Assembly (NCBI RefSeq): GCF_002968835.1
Contig: NZ_PKQK01000001.1
Span: 868,001-932,000 of the forward strand
DNA: 64,000 nucleotides
Direction of reading: 5' to 3'
From: Paenibacillus sp. PCH8
Lineage (GTDB): Bacteria; Bacillota; Bacilli; Paenibacillales; Paenibacillaceae
How positions within the stretch are numbered: the stretch's first letter is position 1; the number at the start of each line of letters is the position of its first letter. A model generated the notes under the pieces. That model was not told where the DNA came from, did not search any database, and worked only from the letters and a program-made list of their open reading frames with translations. The position numbers and the translations under genes are program-made. Shown here in pieces: positions 28,019-37,164 of this stretch.

Positions 28019-28921
28019 ATGAATCACATGCTTAACTCATTGATAACCGAACAACCTAATCCACTGACAGATCATATAGATGAACTGCCCTCGACAGAAA
28101 TTATGGAACTGATTAATAGCGAGGACCAACAAATTGCACAGTTAATTCAACCGCTCATTCCTGTGATTGCACAGGCTGCCGACCGGATTGTAGATGCCTT
28201 TCAGTCAGGCGGCAGACTATTCTATGTGGGTGCAGGTACCAGTGGAAGATTAGGAATACTTGACGCTTCGGAGTGCCCACCTACCTATGGTACCCCTCCC
28301 TCCATGGTGCAGGGTATTATTGCAGGGGGATTCCGGGCAGTGAAGGACCCCGTTGAAGGTGCTGAAGATAGTGAGGAATTTGGAGCTACCGACTTGGATG
28401 AGCATGGATTGAACAAAAACGATGTTGTAGTCGGTATCGCCGCCAGCGGACGAACCCCCTACGTGCTGGGTGCCATGAGACACGCCAAGGAGATCGGAGC
28501 TACGGTAATCAGCCTGAGCAATAACGCTGGCACGCCGATGACCCTGTTGGCTGATGTGAGTATTGAGGCCGTTGTGGGGCCGGAGATTGTGATGGGATCA
28601 ACACGCATGAAGGCAGGCAGCGCCCAGAAGATGATTCTGAACATGCTCACCACTACCGCCATGATTCGTCTGGGCAAAGTCTACCGCAATTTCATGGTGG
28701 ATCTGAACCCCTCGAACGAGAAGCTTGTCCATCGTGCCAAACGAATGATCCAGCTGGCCACAGGCGCGAGTGAAGCAGACATTGAACAGGTATTTATCGC
28801 GGCTGATGGGCATGTCAAAACGGCGATCGTCATGCTGATGGCAGACGTAGATGCAACGGAAGCCCGGCGCAGGCTTGATCTGGCTGACGGATTTGTCCGC
28901 AGTGCTATTTCAGGGGAATAA
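28019..28921 (+). CDS. murQ: N-acetylmuramic acid 6-phosphate etherase MurQ
   Basis: 300 residues with family signatures LITEQPNP near the start, YVGAGTSGRLGILDASECPPTYG (in the SIS domain, seen in parts), GIAASGRTPYVLGA, and VVGPEIVMGSTRMKAGSAQKM. It cleaves the D-lactyl ether of MurNAc-6-phosphate to give GlcNAc-6-phosphate and D-lactate. The frame is open further upstream into murK, but the ATG at 28019 has AGAAGGAGG 8 nt before it and yields the normal N-terminus. Second gene of the murKQ operon, closed by a terminator. Confidence 0.95.
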   Translation: MNHMLNSLITEQPNPLTDHIDELPSTEIMELINSEDQQIAQLIQPLIPVIAQAADRIVDAFQSGGRLFYVGAGTSGRLGILDASECPPTYGTPPSMVQGIIAGGFRAVKDPVEGAEDSEEFGATDLDEHGLNKNDVVVGIAASGRTPYVLGAMRHAKEIGATVISLSNNAGTPMTLLADVSIEAVVGPEIVMGSTRMKAGSAQKMILNMLTTTAMIRLGKVYRNFMVDLNPSNEKLVHRAKRMIQLATGASEADIEQVFIAADGHVKTAIVMLMADVDATEARRRLDLADGFVRSAISGE

Positions 28922-28944
28922 CGTAGTAATATATGCTTGAACAC

Positions 28945-28978
28945 GAAGGAGCCCGACATTGGTCTGGGCCCTTTTTTT
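28945..28978 (+). terminator. Rho-independent terminator after murQ
   Basis: A stem AAGGAGCCC / GGGCCCTT with a short loop ends in TTTTTTT. Confidence 0.8.
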
Positions 28979-29012
28979 GATTTTTTATAGGTAAAGCGAA
29001 CGTGTCCTACCC

Positions 29013-29046
29013 ATTAAAAAATCCCTCCTGTTCAAAACAGTAAGGG
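29013..29046 (-). terminator. Rho-independent terminator after murR
   Basis: On the minus strand a stem built from TCCCTTACTGTTTT and AACAGGAGGGA is followed by TTTTTT. It lies 13 nt after the murR stop. Confidence 0.75.
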
Positions 29047-29058
29047 ACTCGTTCATTC

Positions 29059-29906
29059 TCATTTATGTTCCAGAATAGCCTGTCGGCTCTTCTCCAAATA
29101 TTCCACCGACTGGTTGTAATCCCGACTGGCAATGGCCAGATACAAGATGTCGATCACGTTCAGCTGTGCAATTCGGGACGATGTTGCTCCGCTCCGAATA
29201 TCACTTTCGGTGGAAGTAATCATCAGAGGCACATCCGCCATACTACTGAGTGTATTGCTACCCCATTTGGTAATGCTGATTGTCGCTGCACCGCCTTCGT
29301 GAGCATGCTTGAGACAGGAGATTACGTTCGAGGTTTCCCCTGAATACGAGATACATACAACCGCATCATCTTCACGAAGCGTCGTTGCGGACGAAATCTG
29401 CATATGCGGATCGGCGAACGAAAAGCTTGTGCGATTGATTCGCATGAACTTGTAATGTGCATCAAGCGCAATCAGGTTCGAGGCCCCCACTCCATAGAAA
29501 AAGATCCGGTTTGCCCGATGAAGCACGTCAACGGCTTTTTCCACCAGACGTGGGTCCAGAATATGAACCGTATCCTTCACCGACTGAATATTGTTTGCGG
29601 ACACATGCTGAATAATGCTCTCCATGGAGTCCTGGGACGAATCTCCGTATATTGATATGGCTCACTCGTCTGCAAATCTCCGGCAATCTTCAGCTTTAGC
29701 TCCTGAAAACCCGTTACCCCCAGCGATTTACAAAGACGAATAATGGCAGCTGGGCTGCCTCCACTCCGTTCAGACAACTGGGCCACCGAGGATTGAACCG
29801 TCTCTTGGGGATGATCCAGAATATACGCCCCGATCTTTCGTTCCGACGGAGTCAAGTCATCCATTAATGCGCGTAAACGTACAAGTCCACCTTTCATGCC
29901 TTCCAT
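29059..29906 (-). CDS. murR: RpiR-family transcriptional regulator MurR, interrupted by an apparent one-base frameshift
   Basis: Two adjacent frames make one RpiR protein. The N-terminal part (from 29906, behind GGAGGAG) has the HTH_6 domain: LTPSERKIGAYILDHP, SSVAQLSERSGGSPAAIIRLCKSLG, GFQELKLKI. The C-terminal part is a SIS domain: RIFFYGVGASNLIALDAHYKFMR in part, CISYSGETSNVI. Adding one C to the CCC run (29634-29636, minus strand) joins them as EIRPQDSMESII and gives 282 residues, the usual length. The SIS domain would bind MurNAc-6-phosphate as in E. coli MurR. It lies 117 nt after anmK on the same strand and probably represses the recycling genes. Confidence 0.85.
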
Positions 29907-30022
29907 CCGCTCCTCCTGTCCGTACTGCATTCATGTACAAGCATTTTATCTTATAATTCCACTCACGTCTAATCGAATTCCTCGCCCTTCCATAACTGAA
30001 CTCAAATAGAAGTCAGACCTCA

Positions 30023-31252
30023 CTAGAGTGTTAGATTGCCTGAGATTACAGCGTGTTTTGCTCCGGTTACTGCCGGGAGCGTGTTCGTTCTGCCCATTAA
30101 AGCCTCATGGCCAAGTAGAGCAAATCCAATGGCTTCCCGAGCATCATCAGGTATGCCATAATCTGCTGTTCGTTCCAAACGGATGCCTTCCGGGAGTCTC
30201 TGACGGATCATCTCCATCAGCGTGGCATTGGAAGTGCCCCCACCGCAGGCGAGCATGGCCGATATTTGCACCTTGGGCAGGATAAAATCCTTCACTGCAC
30301 GCACAATTGTTTCCGCGGTCAGACAGGTGGCAGTAGCCAGCGTATCTTCCAGCGTTAAGGAACGTGCTGCGGCCATCTCCATCAGTCTCACTGCATACGT
30401 GGCGCCATATACTTCTCGCCCGGTACTTTTCGGCGGAAGCCTTTTGAAATACTCATCTTCCAAACACAGGTCTACCAGACCCTGATCGATCTTCCCCTGT
30501 GCGGCAATACTTCCACTCGGATCATAATGCTGCTGCCCATCCGTTGCCTGCCGCACAATAGCGTCCATCACCATATTGCCTGGTCCCGTATCAAATGCCG
30601 AAATACCTTCGGTAGATGAATCGGATGGAAGCACCGTTACATTTCCAATGCCGCCGATATTCTGCACCAGCCGTCCTTCCGTCGGGCTGCGGAACATCAG
30701 AGCATCCGCATAAGGCGTAAGCGGTGCACCTTCCCCACCAGCCGCCATATCCCTTGCTCGCAGGTTGCCGATCACTGGCAGCCCTGTCCGTTCTCGAACG
30801 ACAGCACATTCACCGATCTGCAGCGTGGATATCACGGGAAGACTCCCTCCTGTGGGTCCTGGAAAAGCGGAACCTACAGGTGCGTGCCATACCGTTTGCC
30901 CGTGCATGCTAATCGCATCCACCTGTCCGGGTGAGATGCCTGAAGAATGGATCAGTTTCATGACGCTATGCGCATACCACTCTGATACTCCGAAATGAGC
31001 AGTTGTCAGCTCATCCACTCGCGCCGTCTCTGGTGAACACAACCGAATGAGTGCTTCTCTCAGCTCGTTGGAGTAGGGTACGCACACAAAATCAATCAGA
31101 TCCATTTGCTCCAATGCCCCACTATCATCCGTCAAAATACGTACCAATGCCGCATCTGTTCCATCGAGTGACGTTCCTGACATCAGCCCGATGATGTAAT
31201 GCTCCCGCTTCAAGCGATACTGTTCCCACATCGGATAGCTGCCTGTATCCAT
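30023..31252 (-). CDS. anmK: Anhydro-N-acetylmuramic acid kinase AnmK
   Basis: 409 residues, slightly longer than E. coli AnmK. Signatures: GLMSGTSLDGTDAALV near the N-terminus, ISMHGQTVWHAP, GNLRARDMAAGGEGAPL, QNIGGIGNVTVLP, FDTGPGNMVMDAI and ACGGGTSNATLM. It opens the 1,6-anhydro ring of anhydroMurNAc and phosphorylates it to MurNAc-6-phosphate, the MurQ substrate. The start at 31252 has GGGAGGT 9 nt upstream. First gene of the anmK-murR unit, behind a strong promoter with a putative operator. Confidence 0.93.
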   Translation of the reverse strand: MDTGSYPMWEQYRLKREHYIIGLMSGTSLDGTDAALVRILTDDSGALEQMDLIDFVCVPYSNELREALIRLCSPETARVDELTTAHFGVSEWYAHSVMKLIHSSGISPGQVDAISMHGQTVWHAPVGSAFPGPTGGSLPVISTLQIGECAVVRERTGLPVIGNLRARDMAAGGEGAPLTPYADALMFRSPTEGRLVQNIGGIGNVTVLPSDSSTEGISAFDTGPGNMVMDAIVRQATDGQQHYDPSGSIAAQGKIDQGLVDLCLEDEYFKRLPPKSTGREVYGATYAVRLMEMAAARSLTLEDTLATATCLTAETIVRAVKDFILPKVQISAMLACGGGTSNATLMEMIRQRLPEGIRLERTADYGIPDDAREAIGFALLGHEALMGRTNTLPAVTGAKHAVISGNLTL

Positions 31253-31309
31253 CCATTCACAACCTCCCGCCAGACCCGATGAACACGTCATCCTGCCATA
31301 ATTTCACCC

Positions 31310-31357
31310 AGTATATGATATTAAATTTCACAAGTCAAACATTACGTGAAATTTAAT
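31310..31357 (-). promoter_or_regulatory. Sigma-A promoter of anmK-murR with overlapping inverted-repeat operator (candidate MurR site)
   Basis: On the minus strand TTGACT (31338-31333), exactly 17 bp, then TATACT (31315-31310). The arms ATTAAATTTCAC and GTGAAATTTAAT (31357-31346 and 31331-31320) form a perfect 12-bp inverted repeat with a 14-bp gap. One arm fills the promoter spacer, an arrangement suited to repression. A further half-site (GTGAAATTATG) lies just downstream at 31308-31298. Confidence 0.65.
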
Positions 31358-31436
31358 TACAAAACTGAAAGAGAAAGAGAAATATGCATCCCATTTGCGA
31401 ACGCACATGATGTTTTCTTTCAATAAAAGATAAATA

Positions 31437-31468
31437 AAGAAAAAAGAACGTCCCCAGGGACGCTCTCA
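31437..31468 (-). terminator. Rho-independent terminator after the MBL hydrolase gene
   Basis: On the minus strand GAGCGTCCC and GGGACGTTC form a tight stem followed by TTTTTTC. Confidence 0.8.
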
Positions 31469-31502
31469 GATAATGAACGCAACACTTCGATTCATGCACA
31501 CT

Positions 31503-33092
31503 TCACACATATAGCTCGTCACCAGCAGACAGTGAATGTATGGCTGTTCCCGGCGACGGGCTATTTCTGAGCAATCCTTCTTTTAATCTGTCCGTCTCTG
31601 CTCGGTCAGCATGCACAAGTACCGTATGTCTTGTGGGAATCCGATGCATCATTCGCTCGACATCCTTCCAGCCCTGATGCACTTTATAGCGTATTTTTCG
31701 CACCTCACACGCTCCATATTTGCCAGATTCCCGCAGCAGCTTATCAGCAAATGTACCATGAGCAGTATGCCCGGTGAGCAGAATCAGATTCTCCTCTCTG
31801 TCCGATAATTGGCTGTAGTACCAGCGGGCAAGCGAGGATTGCATCATTCCGTCCGGAATGAACCACAACGAAGCAGCATGTTGATCCAACAGTTGTTCCC
31901 GCTCTTGGGTGGTTGTAGGCAGATCCCATCCTCGTCCGGTCAGAAAACAATCCAATTCGTCTTGCAACAAACTTCCGGTGATATGCTCTCCCTTTTCCCT
32001 CAACCAGTATGGAACATGCATAAGCTGCTTCATGCCATCCACCAGACCTTGTTCCACTATGATTGGAACATTGGGAAACTGTTGCCGTATCCACAGTATG
32101 ATCTCTTGTCCACGCCCTACGACAGGCATGGGTAAGAGCACCTTGCCACCTTGATCAATTGTCTGGCGAATGGCTCGTTCCAGCTGTTTCAGTTTGTCGG
32201 CCTGTGTATCCCGGTCCGTACCATAGGCCGCATCAACAATCGCCAGATCTACCAGTCCGACGTAAGATATTGGCGCAACGTCTGCTACGTTTGCTCTGCC
32301 TGCTCTGCCCGCTCCATCTACTCCGTTGGATGTGAAATCACCCTGTTTTATGGGTATCTCCGTGGATACGAGTGTTCTTGACGATATCTCTGATGTAACA
32401 GATGTCTGATCTTGTGACTTTATGAACAATCCAGCCTTTTGCCCACTGTTTATGGCGATTAGTTCCTCCGTGCCCCACTGCTGATTGCTCGAAGCATCCA
32501 ACACCAGATTGTCACGAAGCGAGCTTGCCTGCAAGAATGCCTCCGCTGGACAATCCTCCTGTAAAAGCATTGATTCGGATGTGTAATCACCGGAATACCA
32601 TATCTTCTTGCCTTCAGCTTGCAGGCCAAACCAGACCGATCCAGCCAGATGGCCGCTTCGGCCCCACATTACTTTTACTTCGGGTATCAGTTCGAACCAG
32701 GTTTGGGACACTGCTGCATCCTCCAGATACCGATAACGAATGGCCTGCTCATCTGCTTCATCATAAGGGAGTACCTCTCCGACACGCTCTGCAAACCTTC
32801 GCCAGTTCGCAAAATACGTCCGCAGCTGTTCCCTCGTTTCCCTCGTTGTCCACACTTCCCCCTGATAACCCATCTTGTACAGCAAAGGGATTGCGACCGA
32901 ATGATCCTCATGGGCGTGAGACAACAGAACCGCATTCAGTTGCGGGACAATCTCCGGTTCAATCAGCGGATACTCGCCCGTACCTTCTTTTTTCACACCA
33001 CAATCCAGTAACAGGCGAAATCGGTTCCCACTCAGGAGGTAGGCGGAACGTCCATGTTCCCCTGCACCGCCCCATACGTTCAGTTTGATCAT
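31503..33092 (-). CDS. Metallo-beta-lactamase fold hydrolase, beta-CASP-like
   Basis: 529 residues. The MBL metal site HAHEDH is about residues 56-61, and the later metal Asp is in IWYSGDYTSES. The C-terminal half carries beta-CASP-like segments: VLLPMPVVGRGQEI, LILLTGHTAHGTFADKLL and VLVHADRAETDRLKEGL. Relatives with this layout are RNA 3'-processing nucleases (CPSF73/RNase J group), although the insertion between the metal motifs is long and low in similarity. The ATG overlaps the permease stop (ATGA), so translation is coupled to the ABC transporter. Why a nuclease-like enzyme should be coupled to a ferric-type importer is not explained; a different hydrolytic substrate is possible. Confidence 0.78.
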   Translation of the reverse strand: MIKLNVWGGAGEHGRSAYLLSGNRFRLLLDCGVKKEGTGEYPLIEPEIVPQLNAVLLSHAHEDHSVAIPLLYKMGYQGEVWTTRETREQLRTYFANWRRFAERVGEVLPYDEADEQAIRYRYLEDAAVSQTWFELIPEVKVMWGRSGHLAGSVWFGLQAEGKKIWYSGDYTSESMLLQEDCPAEAFLQASSLRDNLVLDASSNQQWGTEELIAINSGQKAGLFIKSQDQTSVTSEISSRTLVSTEIPIKQGDFTSNGVDGAGRAGRANVADVAPISYVGLVDLAIVDAAYGTDRDTQADKLKQLERAIRQTIDQGGKVLLPMPVVGRGQEIILWIRQQFPNVPIIVEQGLVDGMKQLMHVPYWLREKGEHITGSLLQDELDCFLTGRGWDLPTTTQEREQLLDQHAASLWFIPDGMMQSSLARWYYSQLSDREENLILLTGHTAHGTFADKLLRESGKYGACEVRKIRYKVHQGWKDVERMMHRIPTRHTVLVHADRAETDRLKEGLLRNSPSPGTAIHSLSAGDELYV

Positions 33093-34774
33093 GATGCATT
33101 CCACTTTCTCTTTGAATTCAGCATTTCGATCCCCAGCAACATCAGCACCGTCATGCCTACGGTTACTACAGCCATCGCCATACCGAGGGACACCTGACCT
33201 TGTTCAAACTGGGCAAAAATATACGTAGCCGATGTCTGCATCGACGGTGGAAGAATCAACAACGAACCTACCAGTTCACGGGTAGCAATTGTAAAAGTCA
33301 TCATCCAACCCGCCAACATACCGGGCAGGATCAGCGGGATCAATATCCGCCGCAGAATGTACAGTGGTTTTCCGCCAAATACTTGCCCGGCCTGGAACAA
33401 CGTGCCGTCAATCTGGGTGAAGCTTGATTTGACATATTGCACCGTGTAAGGCAAGAAGAGCACTACATACGTCAGCACAACCATGCCATAGGTGTTATAC
33501 AACGTGACTGGCATCCATGGTGAGTTCCAGAAGAGAATCAGTCCCACGACCATGACGATACCCGGTACCGTATTAGGCAATAGACTGAACAGGTCAATCA
33601 CCCGCTGTATGAAGGAAGACGACCTACCGATCGTCAGTGCGAAACCTGTACCGATAATAACAGCGATTGTGGAAGCTACGAGGGAGAGCCCCAGACTATT
33701 CCCAATTGCCTTCATGCTCACCGATCCCCAGGATAGCAACTCCCCGTAATGCTCCAGTGTCAGATTATCAAAGGCCAACCCTGACCCGCGTAGCTTCATG
33801 GTCGAAGCGGCAATGATGGAGAAATACGGGATACCTACCGACAGGATCAGCAGAACCGCCAGATACGCGCCGCATAACCAGCCAGCCCCACCACGAAGGG
33901 AATATCGCTTCGAACGTTGTCCTTTGCCACCAACCAGACGATAGGTGAACTTTCGGCTCATGGCAGACTGCATATACCACATCACCAGACAGACGGACAA
34001 CAGCACCGAAGCCAGCGAGGTCGCCTTGCCGAAGTCAATCGGCCAACTGGAGATGTACTTGTGAATCTCGGAGGTCATGACATAATAGCCAATCTTGCGC
34101 CCGAAGGTCGCCGGTGTACCGAATTCCGCAATCGTTTTGACAAAGACAAGCATGATTCCCATGCCGTAGGACGACAGCAACAAGGGTAGAATAATGCGTC
34201 TGAAACGGTATCCAGCCCGTGCACCGTGCACGGCTCCCGCTTCTTCCAGATTGCCGCCGATGCGAATCAATGCATCCCGAAGCAGTAGATACAGGAACGG
34301 GAACAAGTGCAAGCTCATGATGAGCACCATGCCCCAGAAACTGAAGAACAGCTCACTCCAACCTGCAGCTGAGGGTACCCATTGCTGCAGGTATCCCCCT
34401 TTTTGCATAAACAGAATCCAGCCCATCGAGCCGATATACGGCGGGGTCATGAACGGAATCATCAGAATCACATCGACCCAGCGATGTTCGCCCATTCGGG
34501 TCTTCGCCATCATCCAGGCCAGTGGCAGTGCCAGCAGCGTGGTTACCACTACAACGCAGATGCCAAGCCAGACGGAATTCAGCAACACTCCGGATAGATG
34601 ATGACCGGTAATCGTGCGAATCGGAGCCATCCAGTCCCATTGCCCGTCCGTGAATACACTTTGCCAGAAAATCAATAAGAGCGGCACACCAATGCTTATG
34701 GTCAGCAGAAAGAGGGCCAGAATCACGCCCACTCTCCGAAAAATACGGTTGTTGTCCATTACAACAGGTTTCAC
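33089..34774 (-). CDS. Ferric-type ABC transporter permease with two fused permease domains
   Basis: 561 residues with about twelve membrane segments. Two EAA loops mark a tandem permease as in FbpB/ThiP: EEAGAVHGARAGYRFRRIIL (first half) and QAGQVFGGKPLYILRRILIP (second half). GAGGTG lies 6 nt before the GTG at 34774, which is the better start; the frame is open ten codons further but without a site. It forms the channel for the binding protein and ATPase encoded upstream. Substrate is not readable: this family moves Fe3+, thiamine, phosphonates or other anions. Confidence 0.88.
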   Translation of the reverse strand: MKPVVMDNNRIFRRVGVILALFLLTISIGVPLLLIFWQSVFTDGQWDWMAPIRTITGHHLSGVLLNSVWLGICVVVVTTLLALPLAWMMAKTRMGEHRWVDVILMIPFMTPPYIGSMGWILFMQKGGYLQQWVPSAAGWSELFFSFWGMVLIMSLHLFPFLYLLLRDALIRIGGNLEEAGAVHGARAGYRFRRIILPLLLSSYGMGIMLVFVKTIAEFGTPATFGRKIGYYVMTSEIHKYISSWPIDFGKATSLASVLLSVCLVMWYMQSAMSRKFTYRLVGGKGQRSKRYSLRGGAGWLCGAYLAVLLILSVGIPYFSIIAASTMKLRGSGLAFDNLTLEHYGELLSWGSVSMKAIGNSLGLSLVASTIAVIIGTGFALTIGRSSSFIQRVIDLFSLLPNTVPGIVMVVGLILFWNSPWMPVTLYNTYGMVVLTYVVLFLPYTVQYVKSSFTQIDGTLFQAGQVFGGKPLYILRRILIPLILPGMLAGWMMTFTIATRELVGSLLILPPSMQTSATYIFAQFEQGQVSLGMAMAVVTVGMTVLMLLGIEMLNSKRKWNAS

Positions 34775-34969
34775 TACGTTCACCTCACATGACTTCCACA
34801 TCAAGACAGCCGGTTTACCTTTTACCTAAACGTCACTCTAGTACTACGTCCTTCAGTATTTTGCATCATCCGAATCAAATCGATCGCGGGTACAACGTAT
34901 AGACGAATAGAACATTTCGATCTATACCTTGCTTATTGAAAGACGCTCTTTGGATTTATGCAAAAGTAC

Positions 34970-36043
34970 TTATTTAAATGTCTCGGAGAAACGTGCCGCT
35001 GTCTCTTCGCCATGCTCGCTCATCCAGTTCCAATCCACTTTCAGTTGTGGGATATCCTTCACATTGGCACGGTTAGTCGCTTCAATGTCTTCACGGCCCG
35101 GAATCAGATAGGCATCTGCTACGAGCTTCTGTGCTTCATCGGACAACAAGTAGTCAATAAACGCCTTGGCATTCTCAACATTCGGACTGGATTTCAGAAT
35201 AGCTGCCGGTCTTGGGCTGATTACAGTGCCTTCTTCAGGATATACGATATCCAGTGGTTCACCTTTGGCCTTGGAGGAATACGCCATGTAATCCACACCT
35301 GCCGCTACGATGCTCTTGGCACCTGTAATGACTGGATCAAGTGCTTCCTGATTCGCTCCTGCCATTGCTACGCCGTTTGCTTTGTACGCACTCAGCAGAT
35401 CCCATCCTTTTTCACCGTTCGCGCTCAGGTATCCTGTGATGAAATCGAGTGCTGAACCTGACAATGTAGGGTCTGGAATGTTAACTGCATCTTTCCACGC
35501 AGGTGTAGCAAGCTCTGCCCAACTTGTTGGTGGTGTAGATACTAGTTTCGTATTGTAGACAATACCCAGCGCGGAAGCACTGCTGCTGAAGTAGTTACCT
35601 TCTGCATCCGACCAATCCTTGTTCAACTTGTCTGCATTGGCTGCATCCGGGTAAGGTAGGGTCAGTCCATCTGCTTTCAGAGCCTGTGCTGAAGGCAATG
35701 ACGCCAGAATCACAACGTCTGCAACCGGATTGGATTTCTCTGCTTCCATACGAGCCAGGATTTTGCCAGTCGTTCCCTGGAACATCTCAACTTCAATACC
35801 CGTCTGAGCTGTAAATCCGCTCACGATATGATCTGCCAGCTTCTGTGGGCCAGCACTGTACAATACAAGCTTGCCGCCGGCCGGTTTCGTCGTCTCCGCC
35901 GCCACCGCCGTACTTCCTTCACCCGCAGGTTGTGCTGCGCTTCCGGTAGTCGTGTTCCCTGTACTACACCCGAACAAACTGATACTCATCACTGCTGTTA
36001 ATAATAACGTTGCACTCTTTTTACGGTTTTTCAAACCTAACAT
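34970..36043 (-). CDS. Ferric/2-aminoethylphosphonate-type ABC transporter substrate-binding lipoprotein
   Basis: 357 residues. A lipoprotein signal with lipobox LFGC (Cys at ~26) and a Gly/Ala/Thr-rich linker precede the FbpA-like fold: LVLYSAGPQKLADHIVSGF, EVEMFQGTTGKILARMEAE, ADVVILASLPSAQAL, PSLSGSALDF-like segment and AYLIPGRED. Proteins of this group bind ferric iron or 2-aminoethylphosphonate. The paired tyrosines expected of a ferric site are not obvious, so the ligand stays open. A 195-nt gap with no clear signal separates it from the permease gene. Confidence 0.87.
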   Translation of the reverse strand: MLGLKNRKKSATLLLTAVMSISLFGCSTGNTTTGSAAQPAGEGSTAVAAETTKPAGGKLVLYSAGPQKLADHIVSGFTAQTGIEVEMFQGTTGKILARMEAEKSNPVADVVILASLPSAQALKADGLTLPYPDAANADKLNKDWSDAEGNYFSSSASALGIVYNTKLVSTPPTSWAELATPAWKDAVNIPDPTLSGSALDFITGYLSANGEKGWDLLSAYKANGVAMAGANQEALDPVITGAKSIVAAGVDYMAYSSKAKGEPLDIVYPEEGTVISPRPAAILKSSPNVENAKAFIDYLLSDEAQKLVADAYLIPGREDIEATNRANVKDIPQLKVDWNWMSEHGEETAARFSETFK

Positions 36044-36147
36044 GTTGTTCCATCTCCCTTAAATTATGATTGGATTCCTACTCATTTGATAATCACTACG
36101 ATCTGCCAAATCTGTGCCCTGTTCGTCCAACACATCTATCTACTACG

Positions 36148-37164
36148 CTAGTTGGCTGCTGCTATCACTTCTCGTTGCCTCACACTCGGGTTGTCGTAAC
36201 CATCCATTCGGCAGATCCGCTCAGGGGATACATAGAGCTGAACCTTCTCCCCTACGCGCACTCTCTGGTTCATATAGGCTGTCCATACGCCGAGTCCTTC
36301 CATCTGCACGCGAACTTCATAACGTTCTCCTACATAGCTGACACTGAGTACAATCCCGGGATAACACAGATCATCATGATCTGTTTTGCTCCAGGTGACA
36401 TGCTCTGGACGAACCATGGATTGCTTAGGTGTGAGCCAGTTCGACTTTCCGATAAACGAAGCGACATAGGGGTCACTTGGCGCGGAGTAGATCGTCTCAG
36501 GGGTTCCTTTTTGCAATATACGCCCCTTCTGCATGACCACAATTTCATCCGACATCGACATCGCCTCAATCTGATCATGCGTGACATACAGCGCAGTTAA
36601 TCCCATATCCCGCACCAATGACATCATCTCGATTCGCATCTCTTCCCGGAGTACAGCATCCAGTGCACTGAGTGGCTCATCGAATAGAATCACACCCGGT
36701 CTGACAGCTACCGCTCTGGCAAAAGCAACCCGTTGCTGCTGTCCACCCGACAGCTGATGAGGATACCGATCTTCCATGCCTTCCAGGCGAACCATGCCAA
36801 GTGCTTCGTTCACATTTTGTCTCAGATCGGACTTCTGTTTTCCGGCCTTCAGGCCGAAGGCTACATTTTCATATACAGTCATATGCGGCCATAATGCAAA
36901 ATCCTGAAACACCATGCCCAGATTACGCTTATGTGTCGGTATATCAATCCGCTTCGCCGCAGAGTAGATACACTGACCATCTGCACGAATCTCCCCCGCA
37001 TCCGGCTGTTCCAGCCCGGCCAACATGCGGAGCAGTGTTGTTTTGCCACAGCCGGATGGGCCAAGCAATGTCGTGAACTGTCCATGTTCAAGCGTTAGAT
37101 CTGTCGGCAGCAGTGCGGGTGTTTGATTAAATGATTTTTGAATTCCAGTCATCTCTAATTTCAT
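36148..37164 (-). CDS. Ferric/spermidine-type ABC transporter ATP-binding protein
   Basis: 338 residues. Walker A GPSGCGKTTLLRM, Q-loop VFQDFALWPHM, signature LSGGQQQRVAFARA, Walker B ILFDEPLSALDAVLR, H-loop THDQIEAMSMS, then a TOBE domain (SMVRPEHVTW). This is the FbpC/PotA group that goes with fused two-domain permeases. The ATG at 37164 has CAGGG 6 nt upstream. First gene of the transporter operon and divergent from the LysR regulator. Confidence 0.9.
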   Translation of the reverse strand: MKLEMTGIQKSFNQTPALLPTDLTLEHGQFTTLLGPSGCGKTTLLRMLAGLEQPDAGEIRADGQCIYSAAKRIDIPTHKRNLGMVFQDFALWPHMTVYENVAFGLKAGKQKSDLRQNVNEALGMVRLEGMEDRYPHQLSGGQQQRVAFARAVAVRPGVILFDEPLSALDAVLREEMRIEMMSLVRDMGLTALYVTHDQIEAMSMSDEIVVMQKGRILQKGTPETIYSAPSDPYVASFIGKSNWLTPKQSMVRPEHVTWSKTDHDDLCYPGIVLSVSYVGERYEVRVQMEGLGVWTAYMNQRVRVGEKVQLYVSPERICRMDGYDNPSVRQREVIAAAN

